Origin: Eurosta solidaginis
Lineage: Eukaryota; Arthropoda; Insecta; Diptera; Tephritidae
Reading direction: 5' to 3'
Length of the DNA: 64,000 bases
Assembly (NCBI RefSeq): GCF_040869045.1
Contig: NC_090321.1
Span: 138,251,689 to 138,315,688, forward strand
Position 1 is the first letter of the stretch, and each line of letters starts with the position of its first letter. Of this stretch, positions 31,174 through 42,150 are shown in pieces. The translations under genes and the position numbers were made by a program. The notes below the pieces were generated by a model. That model was not told the DNA's origin, did not search any database, and saw nothing but the letters and a program-made list of their open reading frames with translations.

Positions 31174-32795
31174 TTTATTTTATTTATGAAATTTATGAAA
31201 TTAAATATATTAGCGTGTGTCCCAAACGCACTTCGAATGGCATTGTGTGCCACCTTTCGATAGAATTATTTGTACGGATTTTACCCAATTCGGTATATTA
31301 TACATATTCTATAATTCGATTGGATATAACGCCTTCTTCCGACGTTGCTGTGTTCCAGGCTGAAAAAAATTTCAGAAGTTAAAATTCAGAAAGTAATCAG
31401 ACAGCAAAAAAACATTAAATTTTGCGCAAAATTGGTCACACCAAGGGAGTTTAAATCGTTTTCCACCTGGTCCTTCCAACTGAGTGGGGGCCGCCCTCTA
31501 CCTCTGCTTCCATAGGCGGGTTCCGATAGAAACACTTTCTTGGCCGAAGCATCATCTTTCATACGCATAACATGGCCTAGCCAGCGCAGCCGCTGCGTTT
31601 TCATGTTTACCTAGAGTATGGCAAATTAAATCAGAGATTTCCTGAGCAGTTTTTTGGCTACAATCCACGAAAGCCAAAAACCGTTCTAGAATTGTAAAAT
31701 TTGTTGCTTTCGAATTGAAATGGAGGTAGCGCAAAATAAATAGTCTGTTCAACGTGATTAGCATCAGGCGTATCATCAAAGATAATACTTGGCTTTATTG
31801 CGTTGATCTAATATAGTTTCCCTCACGTGTTTTGCACACATTTCTATAAACTCGTTCTGAATGTCTGGGGAAAGATAGTGAACTTGTAAAAGTTTGTGCT
31901 GCTGTTGTCAAATCCTAACTTTCCCCAAATGATCTCTAAGTATCGGATCATAATGGCTTATGAGTACTAAGATGCTCAAAAACTTTCCATTGTTTCGTTC
32001 ACCAAGATATGTATATACTTTCGCCTCTGAAAGCTAGGAATCTTTCACCTAAAAATAAAATAGTGTCTATAATTCTATATAAAATTTCTTTCCAGTTTTG
32101 AGTTTCAGTGATTACCTGTTCATTGATAAGTGTATCAATTGTACCCTCCTTTTGAATTAGACTTTCTAAAGATCGCCATTGAATATAACATTTAATGTAA
32201 TCTTGAGTATTTTCGTGTGCTGGCAGTTTATCGTATAGCTTCTTCCTACCTGCAATTTCGAATATCGGCCAGGACAACAGATTTTAGGTCGAATTAAAGT
32301 ATTGGTGCTTAACAGACGACATGGTAGACAATAAAAAGCATTGCTATTGGCATTCCACACCAACAAGTCACGCTCCACTTTCTCTCCATTTGGCAAGATT
32401 CTGTTTAACAACGAGGTAGGAAATGCCTCGTCATGACGATCACGTGGAAAAATAACAGGACACTTGACGACCTCGACGAATTATTTCGTTGACTTCTTCA
32501 GATCGCAAAAACTCATTATTCACGGTACCGATGTCGAAGTTGTTTAAATAATCAGATACAGAGTTGGTGGTATTGTCGGAAGACTTTTTGAAGATGAACC
32601 TTCATCAGTGTCACCACGAAACTTTACGATTTCGGATTCATGTAAACCTACATTTTTGTTTGACGTTTTTATTGTCTCCTCACTGCTCAAAGGCCTAGGC
32701 AAAAAATCATTATCAACAGTCGAATCGGATGCGGAACCTGAATGGTTTTGAGCCCGCTGCCAAATGAAATATATATTCTTATTTTCACAGTTCAC
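31174..32795 (-). pseudogene. hAT transposase, N-terminal and central part
   Basis: 32544-32795 is a weak N-terminus. 32166-32411 has a TTF-type zinc segment (NGEKVERDLLVWN, FYCLPCRLL). 31999-32277 carries KLPAHENTQDYIKCY and a helical part typical of ZMYM1-like hATs. Frames around 31630-31990 include DTPDANHVEQTIYF, the region of the first catalytic Asp. Several frameshifts and stops. Together with 27462-28574 it would form one transposase that cuts at the CAGGG tips. Confidence 0.75.
31433..31604 (-). pseudogene. RTE-type retroelement C-terminal fragment inside hAT
   Basis: Codes for RLRWLGHVMRMKDD, GSRGRGRPP and SWKDQVENDLNSLG, the usual C-terminal end of many endonuclease/RT proteins (RTE-like). 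The same fragment lies in the second hAT copy at about 53285-53450, so it entered before the copies split. Confidence 0.65.
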
Positions 32796-32949
32796 TATAA
32801 TATTAAAACGAAATGCAGATATTCGTTGCTTTTGAAATTCGGCTTAAAAATTGCACATGGAACAACTAAAGACTCCTGAATTTAAAAAAATGTCTTAGTA
32901 CACCTAAATCCCGGCACCCCCCCTCTCTCTCTCTCTCTCGACGGGCTTG

Positions 32950-32957
32950 ATCGTAAG
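32950..32957. other. 8-bp target-site duplication ATCGTAAG (right of hAT)
   Basis: Matches 27084-27091. Confidence 0.85.
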
Positions 32958-33719
32958 CGCTTACCGAGGCGAATATATACATGCAATATATAGGGCGAAT
33001 AGTATATGAGCGTTGATTCGAACATATTCTCAGGTAAGTATATACACATGTCCATTATTTGCTACACTCATTATATAAAATAATAATGGTTTCATCCTTA
33101 AGTCAAGCCAATTTTGTTTTGTATCCAAAATTCATATATCCGCTATTTTGGATTAAGTTATGGCTATACACTGATTGTTTTGAAATCAAAGTTTATCATA
33201 TTGTTCGCTTTATTTTAGTAACATTGGTTTCATATCATCGCCACTATGTGAGTGTTCTTCGTCCCATTTAGAGAGCTGTATCATACATTTTTTTTCGTTA
33301 ATATCTTTTGAACGACTCAAAATTTTTGTTTTTTTCTTCGGATTATTAATGCTGAGATCAAGCCAAGTCTTTTAGGACACGTATTAGCAGTCGAACGCTT
33401 TTATAGACCTTTACAATGTATATATGTATACATATTCATGGAAAATATCCAGCCATGTCAAAAAAATAATGTATAATAGGCAAACAAATGTGTTTGGAAT
33501 TTCCATTGTTAGTAAATAAAATATGGCTCACTATGCAAAACTTAAAATTTTATAGACGTAATCATAAGGAAATAAAAAGAAGTTTCAATCTAATGTACAT
33601 GGACATATGTTAATTTTATCTGAGATATAACAACCTTTGGTTAGACAACCATCATGATGGAAGACTAGTTAGAGGATCGCTCCAGTTGGAAGTGAAACTA
33701 TCAACCTAAGTAGTATTAC

Positions 33720-34064
33720 CAAAGAGGATAAATACAATAAGAGCCGTCACTCGTTTTTTTTTTGGCATTTACTCGATGTATACTGAGAGGTAGTCGCTAC
33801 TTTTTTTTTGGGCGAGATGTTCATAAATGTCTTCTATACATTTTCGTGGGGTATTTGTGTTTATTTTTCGACTGTATTTAATTAATTTATTTAATTCTCT
33901 TTCCAAAAATCACAGTTGCACAAGGGGCCTACACGGCATGGATAAATGCGAGACAATTAAAAATGTCCCTCTCAGAAAACATTCGGCATCAATTTTTTCA
34001 ATTTCCATCGAGATACTCGCCACAAAATAACGAGTGACGGCTCTTATTGTATTTATCCTCTTTG
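33720..34064. mobile_element. 345-bp MITE with 36-bp perfect inverted ends
   Basis: Starts CAAAGAGGATAAATACAATA and ends with its complement; the perfect pairing extends to 36 bp. The foldback copy at 61910-61945 lacks it. No clean duplication is seen at the edges; about 11 bp of the empty site is missing. Non-coding. The same family is found at 57433-57723. Confidence 0.85.
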
Positions 34065-34833
34065 GTTTGAGCATATTGTTTTGTCATAGAACAATACGCA
34101 CTCCCCCGCAAGGTATTCGTCGGATACATCTATAGACACGATAATTACATATACATACCCACCTAATGTATGTAACCATATGCCTAGATAAGCGCTCACG
34201 ATATACCGTTACATCCACCAATGTACTTTTATATACAAAATATTCAGTGCATAGCAACGTAATCCAAAATAGTGGATATATTTATTTTGGATATAACAAA
34301 ATTAGCTAGACTTAAGGATGAAACCACAAAGGATCGTTGTTAAATGAAAGATTTTGGACGCCAACCTATAAATCCAACTGTTTTTTACATATTGTCGGGC
34401 AATTAGAAAAACAGCCGTTTTCGATCTCACATTATTTTATATAATGAGTGTAGTAAAATATGCACATGTGTATATACTTACCGGAGAATATGTTTAGATC
34501 AACGCTCATATACCATTCGCCCTATATGTTGCATGTATATATTCGCCTAGGTAAGCGCTTACGATTTACTATTGAATCCTAAAATGTACTTGTACAACGA
34601 GAATTTTTCTTTCAACAAAGCGGAAAAAAATAAAAAAAATAAATCATTTAAAAATCAAAAATAATCAAAAGTAATCAAAATTATTACTTTTGATTATTTT
34701 AGATTTTTTTTTGATTTTTTTCTAATGGTAATCAATTAGTAATTGCTTTTTTCGGAAAACAATTGAAATAATCATTGGCCATTAAAATAGGCATCTAATT
34801 AATTACGGTTAATTAATTAAGGTCTGGTTGCAT

Positions 34834-35545
34834 CTTATTCCATAAAGACAACTGCCACATACTTTATCTACAAACTAAATGCTAAATCTCTTAATCATTG
34901 TCAAGAGACTAAAGACTTGGGTGTAATTTTTGACTCCAAATTCTCTTTTACTGGTCACATTGACTTCATTGTTTCAAAATTTGTTGCAATGGTTGGGTTC
35001 AGTAGACGTAACACCAGTGATTTTTAAGACCCTATGACGTTGAAAGCACTTTATATATTCTTGGTCAGAAGTGGTCTTGAATATTGCTCAATAATATGGG
35101 ATCCTTTCTATGAATCTAACTCCTATCAAATTGAGAAAGTTCAAAAAATGTTAACAAAAATTGCTTTACGTATGCTTCACTGGCCAGACGGCCTTCCATC
35201 ATATACCAGCAGGCACAAATTGCTTGGTCTTCAGGCTTTGCATGACATAAGAAATTTTATCTAACTCATGCTTGCCTATAATGTAATAAAATTTAGCACG
35301 AATATTCCACTTCGTGATGTTCGGCATAATAGATTATTTATCGAAATAACTCATAAAACGAATTATGCTATGAATGAACCTATAACTAGGACATACATCT
35401 AGCAAATCGATTCAGTAGTGTTATTAATTTTAATAACAGCTTATATAAGTTTGAGCTTGAAATGTTTTCTTTTTTTATCTCGATTCGACTTCGATGTATT
35501 TTGAATTCAGTTTTAAAACTGCATTAAAATAAAATTTTTCAAAAA
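34834..35545 (+). pseudogene. Jockey-clade LINE RT C-terminal relic
   Basis: The plus frame around 34915-35264 reads LGVIFDSKFSFTGHID-like sequence, then DPMTLKALYIFLVRSGLEY, IIWDPFYES, IEKVQKMLTKIALRML and LLGLQALHDIRNF, the thumb and C-terminus of a Jockey-clade RT. A stop interrupts near 35027. It ends in an A-rich tail at about 35525-35545. It continues the piece at 26655-26714 across the foldback. A close copy is at 62667-63420. Confidence 0.75.
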
Positions 35546-35868
35546 AGGTGACTTAGCACATTTTCACATTAAGCTAAATATGTACTATGTAAGTTTGACA
35601 CAAAACTAAAATTTCGAATAGAATAGAGGATACCCTCATAAAAAATAAAATAAAAATATCGGTAACGAATTTTGGGAAATCCCGCTTATTCCAAACCTTC
35701 TGCTAACGTTCGAATCGCTAAACTGTTGAATAAATAACTCAAATTTTATTTTATTATTGAGCTTATCCAGTTATTTGTTCTTAGAGGACTTTTTTGTTTT
35801 TGTATGTGAGCTATTATGGATCCATGTGGTGAAATTAAAAAAACCAGGTTTTTGAGATTTTTTCACTT

Positions 35869-35916
35869 GATACCCGACGTTTCGCTAACGATTCTTAGCT
35901 TCTTCTGGGGCTTATC
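35869..35916 (-). ncRNA. Degenerate hammerhead-ribozyme-like motif of a Penelope element
   Basis: In order: stem I strand GAT-AA-GCCC, core CAGAAGA (consensus CUGAUGA), stem II GCTAA/TTAGC around GAATCG, core GAAAC, GTC, then stem I strand GGGT-ATC. Stem III is nearly absent. Two core bases differ, so cleavage is doubtful. Penelope elements are known to carry hammerhead motifs near the endonuclease end. Confidence 0.5.
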
Positions 35917-36034
35917 TTTTTTATTTATGCAAAGAAAGAGAAAGGCTTTCCATGGTGTATCTTATTCTTCCTCTCTTCTCAATATCTAATATTTTGGTGT
36001 TTTTTTTATCTGCTTCGTGTCCACTGTTTAATAT

Positions 36035-36043
36035 ATGTTGTGA
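36035..36043. other. 9-bp target-site duplication ATGTTGTGA (3' side of LINE C)
   Basis: Matches 40070-40078 exactly. Confidence 0.85.
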
Positions 36044-36099
36044 TGTTGTTGTTGTTGTTGTTGTAGCAGTGCTTCGCCCCACCTAGCAGCCGCGGCCGA

Positions 36100-39000
36100 T
36101 CACAAATTGTCATCAATATCCTCTAACGGGAGTTCAAGGAAACTTGCTGTTTCAACAGAGTTGGACCTTAATGAAAGGGGTGTTAGAGGCGTTGGATCCA
36201 CATTACAATTAAAGAGATGGTTGGTGTCATCTGGGGACACATTGCAAGCGGGGCATACATTTTGTATGTCGGGGTTGATTCTGGATAGGTAAGAGTTTAA
36301 CCTGTTACAGTATCCAGAACGAAGTTGAGCAAGAGTGACACGCGTTTCCCTGGGGAGTATGCGTTCCTCTTCCACAAGTTTTGGGTACTTTTCTTTGAGT
36401 AATGGATTCACCGGGCAATTCTTGACATAAAGGTCCGACGCCTGTTTGTGGAGTTCACCAAGGACCTGCTTGTGTTTTTTTGCTTCATATGGCTGGGTTC
36501 TCAGGTGCCGTATTTCCTCAAAATGCTTACGGAGATGACTCCTTAAGCCCCTAAGCGGTGTTGGCTCATCAATCAGATGTCTGTTTGGATGCCCAGGTTT
36601 CTGGGTATTCAACAGGAACTGTTTGGTTAGCATCTCATTTCTCTCCCTGATGCGGAGTATTCTCGCCTCATTATGTAGATGGTGCTCTGGGGACATAAGA
36701 AGACAGCCCGTGGCGATTCTGAGAGCAGTATTTTGGCAGGCCTGTAGCCTCTTCCAGTGGGTAATTTTTAGGCTTGGCGACCATATGGGTGACGCGTAGC
36801 ACGTAAACGGCTGGCCAATTGCTTTGTATGTAGTAATGAGCGTTTCTTTATCTTTTCCCCAGTTACTGCCAGCAAGGGATTTGAGGATTTTATTACGGCT
36901 CTGGATTTTCGGATCCAGATCCTGATCAAACGTCACACCCAAGATTTTGGGGTGTATGACAGTCGGTAGCGTAGTGCTATCGACGTGGATGTTCAAAATG
37001 GTCGACACTTGGGACGTCCATGTTGTAAATAAGGTCGCGGAAGATTTAGTCGGTGATAATGCCAGGTTTCGCGAGGCGATACAACTGGAGAGATCAAGGA
37101 GGTAGCCGTTTATTCTCTTGCAGACCTCATCGATCTGTGGGCCTGGGCCTGTGGCCATTATTGTGCAGTCATCGGCGTATGAAACGATAGTGACTCCTTC
37201 TGGTGGTGAAGGTAGCTTAGATATGTAGAAATTAAACAAAAGTGGGGATAGGACACCACCCTTTGGCACCCCTTGTTTAATTCTTCTTGGTTTTGATGTT
37301 TCGTTTCTAAATTGCACCGATGCCTGCCGACCACCCAGATAATTTGCGGTTCACCTTTTAAGACATTGGGGAAGGGTAGACCCTTCCAGGTCTAGCAGTA
37401 ACGTGCCATGGTTGACCGTATCAAAAGCTTTTGATAGGTCTAGCGCTACGAGTACTGTTCTATGGTGGGGTTTTGATTTAAACCGCAATTTATCTGGGTG
37501 CTGATGGCATTTAGCGCGGTGGTGGTGCTATGGAGTGTTCTGAAGCCATACTGATGACAGGCTAGCTGCAAATTTGCTTGGAAGTAGGGGAGCAAAATGG
37601 CCTCAAGCGTCTTTGCTACTGGCGATAGGAGAGATATCGGACGATACGACTCTCCTATGTTAGCTGGTTTCCCAGGCTTTAGTAGCGGGACCACCTTGGC
37701 CATTTTCCATTTGTCGGGTATGACAAAGGTGGAAAGAGACAGGTTGAAGACATGTGCTAAGTATTTGAAACCCTCTTTCCCTAGGTTTTTAAGCATCGGC
37801 ATGGCTATGCCGTCTAGGCCCACTGCTTTTGATGGTTTAGCGTGACCAACGGCATCTTCAACCTCTCTGGCGGTGATGGTAATTGGTTACGCGCTGAATT
37901 TATGTTTATGTGCGTGTCTGTTGGGCCTCCGTCTATCTTTGTCGACCGTAGAATGCATTACATATTGACGGCAGAAAGCGCTCGCGCATTTTTTGGAATC
38001 CGGCAGCACTTTATCGCCGAAGGCGATGGAAACTTTGTCATTGTGCTTAGACGGATTCGATAGGGACTTTACGGTGGACCAAAGTTTACCTACACCGGCA
38101 GAGAGGTTACAACCTCTTAGGTGCTCCTCCCATTTCGCCCGCTTGTGTTCATCCACAAGCAATCTGATGCGTTGGTTTATATCCCTTATTTGGGGATCGC
38201 CTGGGTCGAGCTGTCTTATAAGGTTACATTCTCTCGCTAAATTTGCGGCCTCCGCCGGGAAGTGGGCCGAATTTCGGGAATTCTCCCGGCGGGAATGAAA
38301 CGTGCCGAGGCGGATTCAATGACCTTGCGGAAAGCACGCTCCCCTTGGCGGACATCAGTCGGGATAGGGAGGGCAGCAAAGAGGTTGTCTGTAAAAGATT
38401 TGTATTCGTCCCCCTTTCCTTTTTTAAAGTTTATGAAAATGCGTTTTTCTGTAACGATGAAGTCGGCGGTACGCTCGAACGAAATATGTATAGGCAGGTG
38501 GTCGGATGCCAATGTTACCATTGGCTGCCAGTTGACGCAGTTTACGAGTTCTGCGCTCACGATTGAAATATCCGGCGAACTGTGACAGCTTCCTACCATA
38601 CGTGTGGGGGCATCTTCGTTTATTGTGCAGAACGTCGTTTCTTCTATTTGATCCGCCAACATCTCACCCATACTGTCCGCCCGCAAGTTTGAATGCCATA
38701 GATCGTGAAGGGCATTAAAGTCGCCTAAGATAATGCGATTGTTGCCAGTGAGTAAGGCGCTAATATTAGGGCGGTATCCACTGGGGCAACAGGTGGCAGG
38801 AGGGGTGTAGATGTTGATGATTTCTAGGTTTGCATCGCCTGGCCGGACAGATAGGCCTCGACGTTCTAAGACATTGTCCCTGCGGTCGATGCCAGGATTA
38901 AATATATGATATTGCACAGAAGGGTGTATGATAAACGCGAGGCCTCCTCCCTTTCCGCTCATGCGATCTTTTCTGTGGACATTATACCCAGAACAGGTTT

Positions 39001-40046
39001 GCAGTGCAGATCTTGCTGTGAGTTTAGTCTATTGAATCGCAGCAATGCGGATGTTGTGCCGCTTCATGAAATCGATTATCTCCGTGATCTTCCCTGTTAG
39101 TCCATTACAGTTTAACTGCAGAATTCTGAAGTGCATAGGGGGAGACATCGCCACTATGGGAGTAAGTGACGGGTGACTACGCCTGGGTTGTGGAAGGCCA
39201 GGACGCAACTGCTGTTGTGGCCCTGGGACTGGGCGTCCTTGGGCAAGCATTGAGGTACCCGGTAGATTGGGGTTTGCGACCTGGCAACATGGCGCAATGA
39301 AACCCGTCGGGGGGTTGCCGTCGCGGAGACCAGAACATCTAGGAAAGTAGAACCGCCAAGGCAGGAGCTGCTTTGGGCGGATCTCGCAAACATATATATT
39401 CTGTGCTGGCAAACGGTGCAAACGCGGTTTGGGACTAAGAGTTTCCCTGACCTACGCGATTGCCTACAAAGGAGGGAAAAGGGGAGAAGACGGGGGTAGG
39501 GGCTGATGCTCAGCATTGCTACCGACTCTGCTACGAAGATAGTAGTTATGAGTGGTAGCAGCTGTTTGAGTTGTTGGCGCCGCGGGGCGCGAGCAGCAGC
39601 GGGTACTAGTTGTGGCTTGCTGAGCAGCTGGGTTGCTGGAAGGTAGTGGGGGCGCTAAAGCGTAGACTACGGGACGCCCTTGGACGTGAACAGCAAGGAG
39701 CCACAAAAGATTTATAAAAGTTACGTGGACGTCGGGTTTTGGGATCAAGCGCAGAACAAACTGTCCGATGCAACCTTCCCTTACACGAGACACACTGAAC
39801 AGAGTATGACCGTCCTAAAAAGATTCTTTTCCGGAAGATGCAGCAAAACCATTTCTCAGGACCGGGGTCAGGAGACGGACCCGGATTGGATTCGATACCT
39901 TGCCGGAGCAAGAGAATATGGAGCAGTCCCGCTGCAAAGAGCTGCTGGGAGGATGACAATTTGTGGGAGGGCCGCAACAAATTAAATGGGGTTACACTGA
40001 AATGACAGTCCTTGGTCGGGAAAAATCCCGAGTCGCTCCGGTACAT
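36100..40046 (-). pseudogene. LINE polyprotein: 2A-like, zinc fingers, APE endonuclease, RT
   Basis: From Met at 40046: 2A-like GIESNPGP at residues 50-57, then a PHD-like cluster (VQCVSCKGRLHRTVC) and an Ala/Pro/Gln-rich linker (39030-39790, two frames). The AP endonuclease begins at ILQLNCNG (about 39115) and continues in 38237-38962 with GDFNALHDLW, SPDISIVS and SDHLPI. The linker is 37887-38162. RT fingers in 37446-37823 show GLDGIAMPML and ESYRPISLLSP. 36100-37317 (405 aa, intact) has GGVLSPLLFN, the catalytic YADD, the thumb and the C-terminal cluster CPACNVSPDDTNHLFNC. At least five frameshifts or stops break the whole. Intact family members would nick DNA and reverse transcribe their RNA in place. 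Confidence 0.85.
39876..39899 (-). other. 2A-like ribosome-skipping motif (copy C)
   Basis: Codons for GIESNPGP after LLHILLLRQ. Conserved with copy B at the same residue position (50-57), differing only at Ser/Pro. Confidence 0.55.
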
Positions 40047-40069
40047 AGAACCGACTGCCTTGGGAAGCG

Positions 40070-40078
40070 ATGTTGTGA
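40070..40078. other. 9-bp target-site duplication ATGTTGTGA (5' side of LINE C)
   Basis: Matches 36035-36043. Confidence 0.85.
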
Positions 40079-40345
40079 CAGCGAGGTATTAACTTTCTTC
40101 TTCCTTATGTCTGCTTCATGTTCTGACAGTCGTACTCCAAGGGCTCGTTTTGTTGTTCCAATATAAAATTTGTTGCATTGTTCGTTCTCTTTACCATTAC
40201 ATCTTATTTCATATACTACATTGTTTTGTTCTTGCAGCTCTACCGGGCTTTTTGTTTTTGTGAAAACCGAAGACAAAGTGCAATTTGGTTTATATGCGAG
40301 AGTTATTTTGTGTTTTTTGTTTTCTATGTCGCAATTTTTGAATTC
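40079..40345 (-). pseudogene. Penelope-like GIY-YIG endonuclease fragment
   Basis: Codes for FKNCDIENKK, SSVFTKTKSPV, then NNVVYEIRC and KFYIGTTKRALGVRLSEHEADIRK. VYEI...YIG with the following R and EH is the GIY-YIG nuclease core of Penelope-like elements, which nicks target DNA for their RT. The frame is open to the LINE insertion at 40079 and resumes at 36034. The start and the RT of this copy are missing. Confidence 0.8.
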
Positions 40346-41384
40346 TAAAAGCAAACGAAGCATCAAGAGCAATACCACTCAGAGGTTTATATTGGAAGCA
40401 TTAAACAAAACAAAAATCATACTAAATAAGCACAAAGAAGACATAGTTGTTACAGACTCGGATAAGGGGAACAAAACGGTGGTTTTCTACAAAGCAGACT
40501 ACAAAAGGAATGAACGAACTACTGGGAGACAAAAGTACATACAAAGTACTAAGAAACGACCCAACAAACACGCTCCAGAAGAAAATCAACCAATTGATAA
40601 ATTAGTTACACAAAAGCAAAATAATAAGCACTAAACAAAAATTTAAAATGAACAGTAGCGCCGCCATAGCACCCCGCCTGTCGGGTTACCGAAAATCTAT
40701 AAGCCAGACCTACCTTTAAGACCAATATCATCATCAGTCAATGTACCATGCGATAATCTATCCAAATTTATAGGAAATACCTTAAATGACTTAACTTCAG
40801 AAAAGTAAGAAAAAGACTCGTACGATCTAAAAGATAGGCTCAATAATATAAATATAAATGATGATGAAATACTAGTTTCATTTGACGTTGTCTCTTTATT
40901 CACAAATATATCGACATACCTAGCTACAAAAATAATAATCAACAAATTTGGTTCAATACAAGAAAAACTTAATATTTCGTGGAACACATTTCATAACATC
41001 TTAGATTCCTGTTTAAAAGAAAATAATTATTTCATGTATGAGGGAAAAATATTTACACAAACATACGGTATGCCAATGGGAAACCCCCTTTCGCCAACAA
41101 TCGCGGACATTGTCATGGACGGTCTCCTAGAATATACAACGTTAGAGCTGAAAAATGTACACAATATAGACATCAAATTTATTGTGAAATATGTAGATGA
41201 CATTTTCGCAATCGTACGACGAACAGACGTTGATATCATTCTTAAAATATTAAACGAATATGACAATAAATTAAAATTCACGGTAGAAAAGGAAGAAAAT
41301 CTTAGCATATTACGAATTTCAGACTGACACCTGATTGTTCTAGAAAAAAATGGGCAACAAAACTATATATACACTAAAAAATTA
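40346..41384 (+). pseudogene. Penelope-like reverse transcriptase relic
   Basis: The frame 40346-40634 has ILNKHKEDIVVTDSDKGNK and TVVFYKADYK, the N-terminal Penelope RT signature. 40640-41030 decays with stops (SFDVVSLFTNI is recognisable near 40880). 41034-41327 (97 aa) has TYGMPMGNPLSPTIADIVM and the catalytic YVDD. Frameshifts separate the pieces, and the thumb and GIY-YIG domain are absent on this strand. It lies head to head with the endonuclease fragment on the other strand. Confidence 0.85.
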
Positions 41385-41619
41385 AGAATTTTGATGAAAA
41401 TTCACCGAATTTTCGAGAATTTTTAGTATTATTTTCAAATAAAATTTACAGTTTCTCTATTAGATCCTGTTGCATTTTTTCATATTAAATTAGTTCATAT
41501 TAATAAAATGTATTTACGTAAATACATGCATACATTTTTCGCTGCGCAACTAGCGATACCAACACTCGATGTTGACACGACAATTGCTCATTGCAGACTG
41601 AACCATTCACTAAACAAGA

Positions 41620-41720
41620 GCCCTCAGAACCGCCACGGGCTGTCTTCTTATGTCCCCACAACACCATCTACATAATGAGGCGAGAATACTCCTCATTAGG
41701 GAGATAACCGAAATGCTGAA
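41620..41720 (+). pseudogene. Short LINE RT fragment
   Basis: About 100 bp matching 25088-25186 (ATGTCCCCACAACACCATC, GAGGCGAGAATACTCC), from the post-palm region of the 4-kb LINE. It is joined to the duplicated block at 41734. Confidence 0.65.
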
Positions 41721-41733
41721 ATTACTTGAAATT

Positions 41734-42150
41734 GAATTGAAAAATTGTTTTTTCCACACCACCCGGGAGGTACGCCGTTCGCGCGCTACCGAAGTTAGTT
41801 TTGAGTGCTTGGTTCCCCAGTAGGCCTATATCACCCATATACAATGTATATGTATATTATACATACATATATCGCCCATTTACTTCAGTAATGTCATAAT
41901 TCAAAAAACATGAATAATTTTTGAAATAACTTTTATTTTTCAAAACTTTAAATGAGGATACCTTAGTTGCAATACTTTTGAGTGTAGAAGCTTTGAAAAA
42001 GATAAATAAAAATCATGTATGCTAACCCAGCAGCTATTTTATGACTTAGCACAATTTCCGCACACAAAACAAATTTTTTCTCCTGACAGCACTTTTTACT
42101 CAATATGTTTCCCCATAACTCCTCCCCTTTAATGATTGAAATCTATAAAT
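41734..42150 (+). repeat. Duplicate of 25909-26500 with internal deletion
   Basis: Near-identical to the earlier block, including CACCACCCGGGAGGTACGCC and ATATGTATATTATACATACA. It lacks about 174 bp corresponding to 26088-26261, with an ATGAA microhomology at the junction. Confidence 0.75.

Larger units (their letters stand above)
27092..32949 (-). mobile_element. hAT transposon, ZMYM1-like type (copy 1)
   Basis: Starts CAGGGCCGTAGAGAG; the other tip reads CAAGCCCGTCGAGAG inward (CAGGCCCGTCGAGAG in copy 3). Flanked by the perfect 8-bp duplication ATCGTAAG. It contains a decayed transposase on the minus strand, an RTE-like fragment and a 2.6-kb Helentron-like insertion at 28575-31173. A (CT)n run at 32923-32940 is expanded against copy 3. 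It is inserted in the arm of the foldback element. Confidence 0.85.
26715..34827. mobile_element. Foldback element with long inverted arms (host of hAT)
   Basis: Tips CCAGACCT (26715) and the inverted GGTCTGG (ending 34827) are flanked by TTGTAT (26709-26714) and TTGCAT (34828-34833; TTGTAT in the copy at 62667). The left arm (26715-27091 and 32950-33260) pairs imperfectly with the right arm (34210-34827): both contain AAATCGTAAGCGCTTAC, ATATACATGCAAYATATAGG and GTTTCATCCTTAAGTC in opposite sense. No own transposase seen. It is enlarged by a hAT at 27092 and a MITE at 33720. A second, partial copy is at 60593-62666. Confidence 0.75.
35550..36043 (-). pseudogene. Penelope-like element: endonuclease C-terminus and downstream region
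   Basis: Minus strand from 36034 reads ILNSGHEADKK then NTKILDIEK, the downstream part of a Penelope GIY-YIG endonuclease. It joins the GIY-YIG part at 40079-40345 across an inserted LINE. Then comes a hammerhead-like motif (35869-35916) and AT-rich sequence. No intact ORF. Confidence 0.65.
36044..40069 (-). mobile_element. Full-length Jockey-like LINE (copy C), 4.03 kb
   Basis: The 5' end CGCTTCCCAAGGCAG (at 40069) is shared with copy B, and the 3' end is GCTACAACAACAAC with further CAA. The 9-bp duplication ATGTTGTGA flanks both ends. It carries one long but frameshifted coding region. It split the endonuclease domain of a Penelope relic. This is the reference copy for the fragments at 7.0-8.0, 9.3-9.7, 12.8-13.4, 17.5-19.7, 21.5-25.5, 41.6 and 55.4-56.4 kb. 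Confidence 0.9.
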
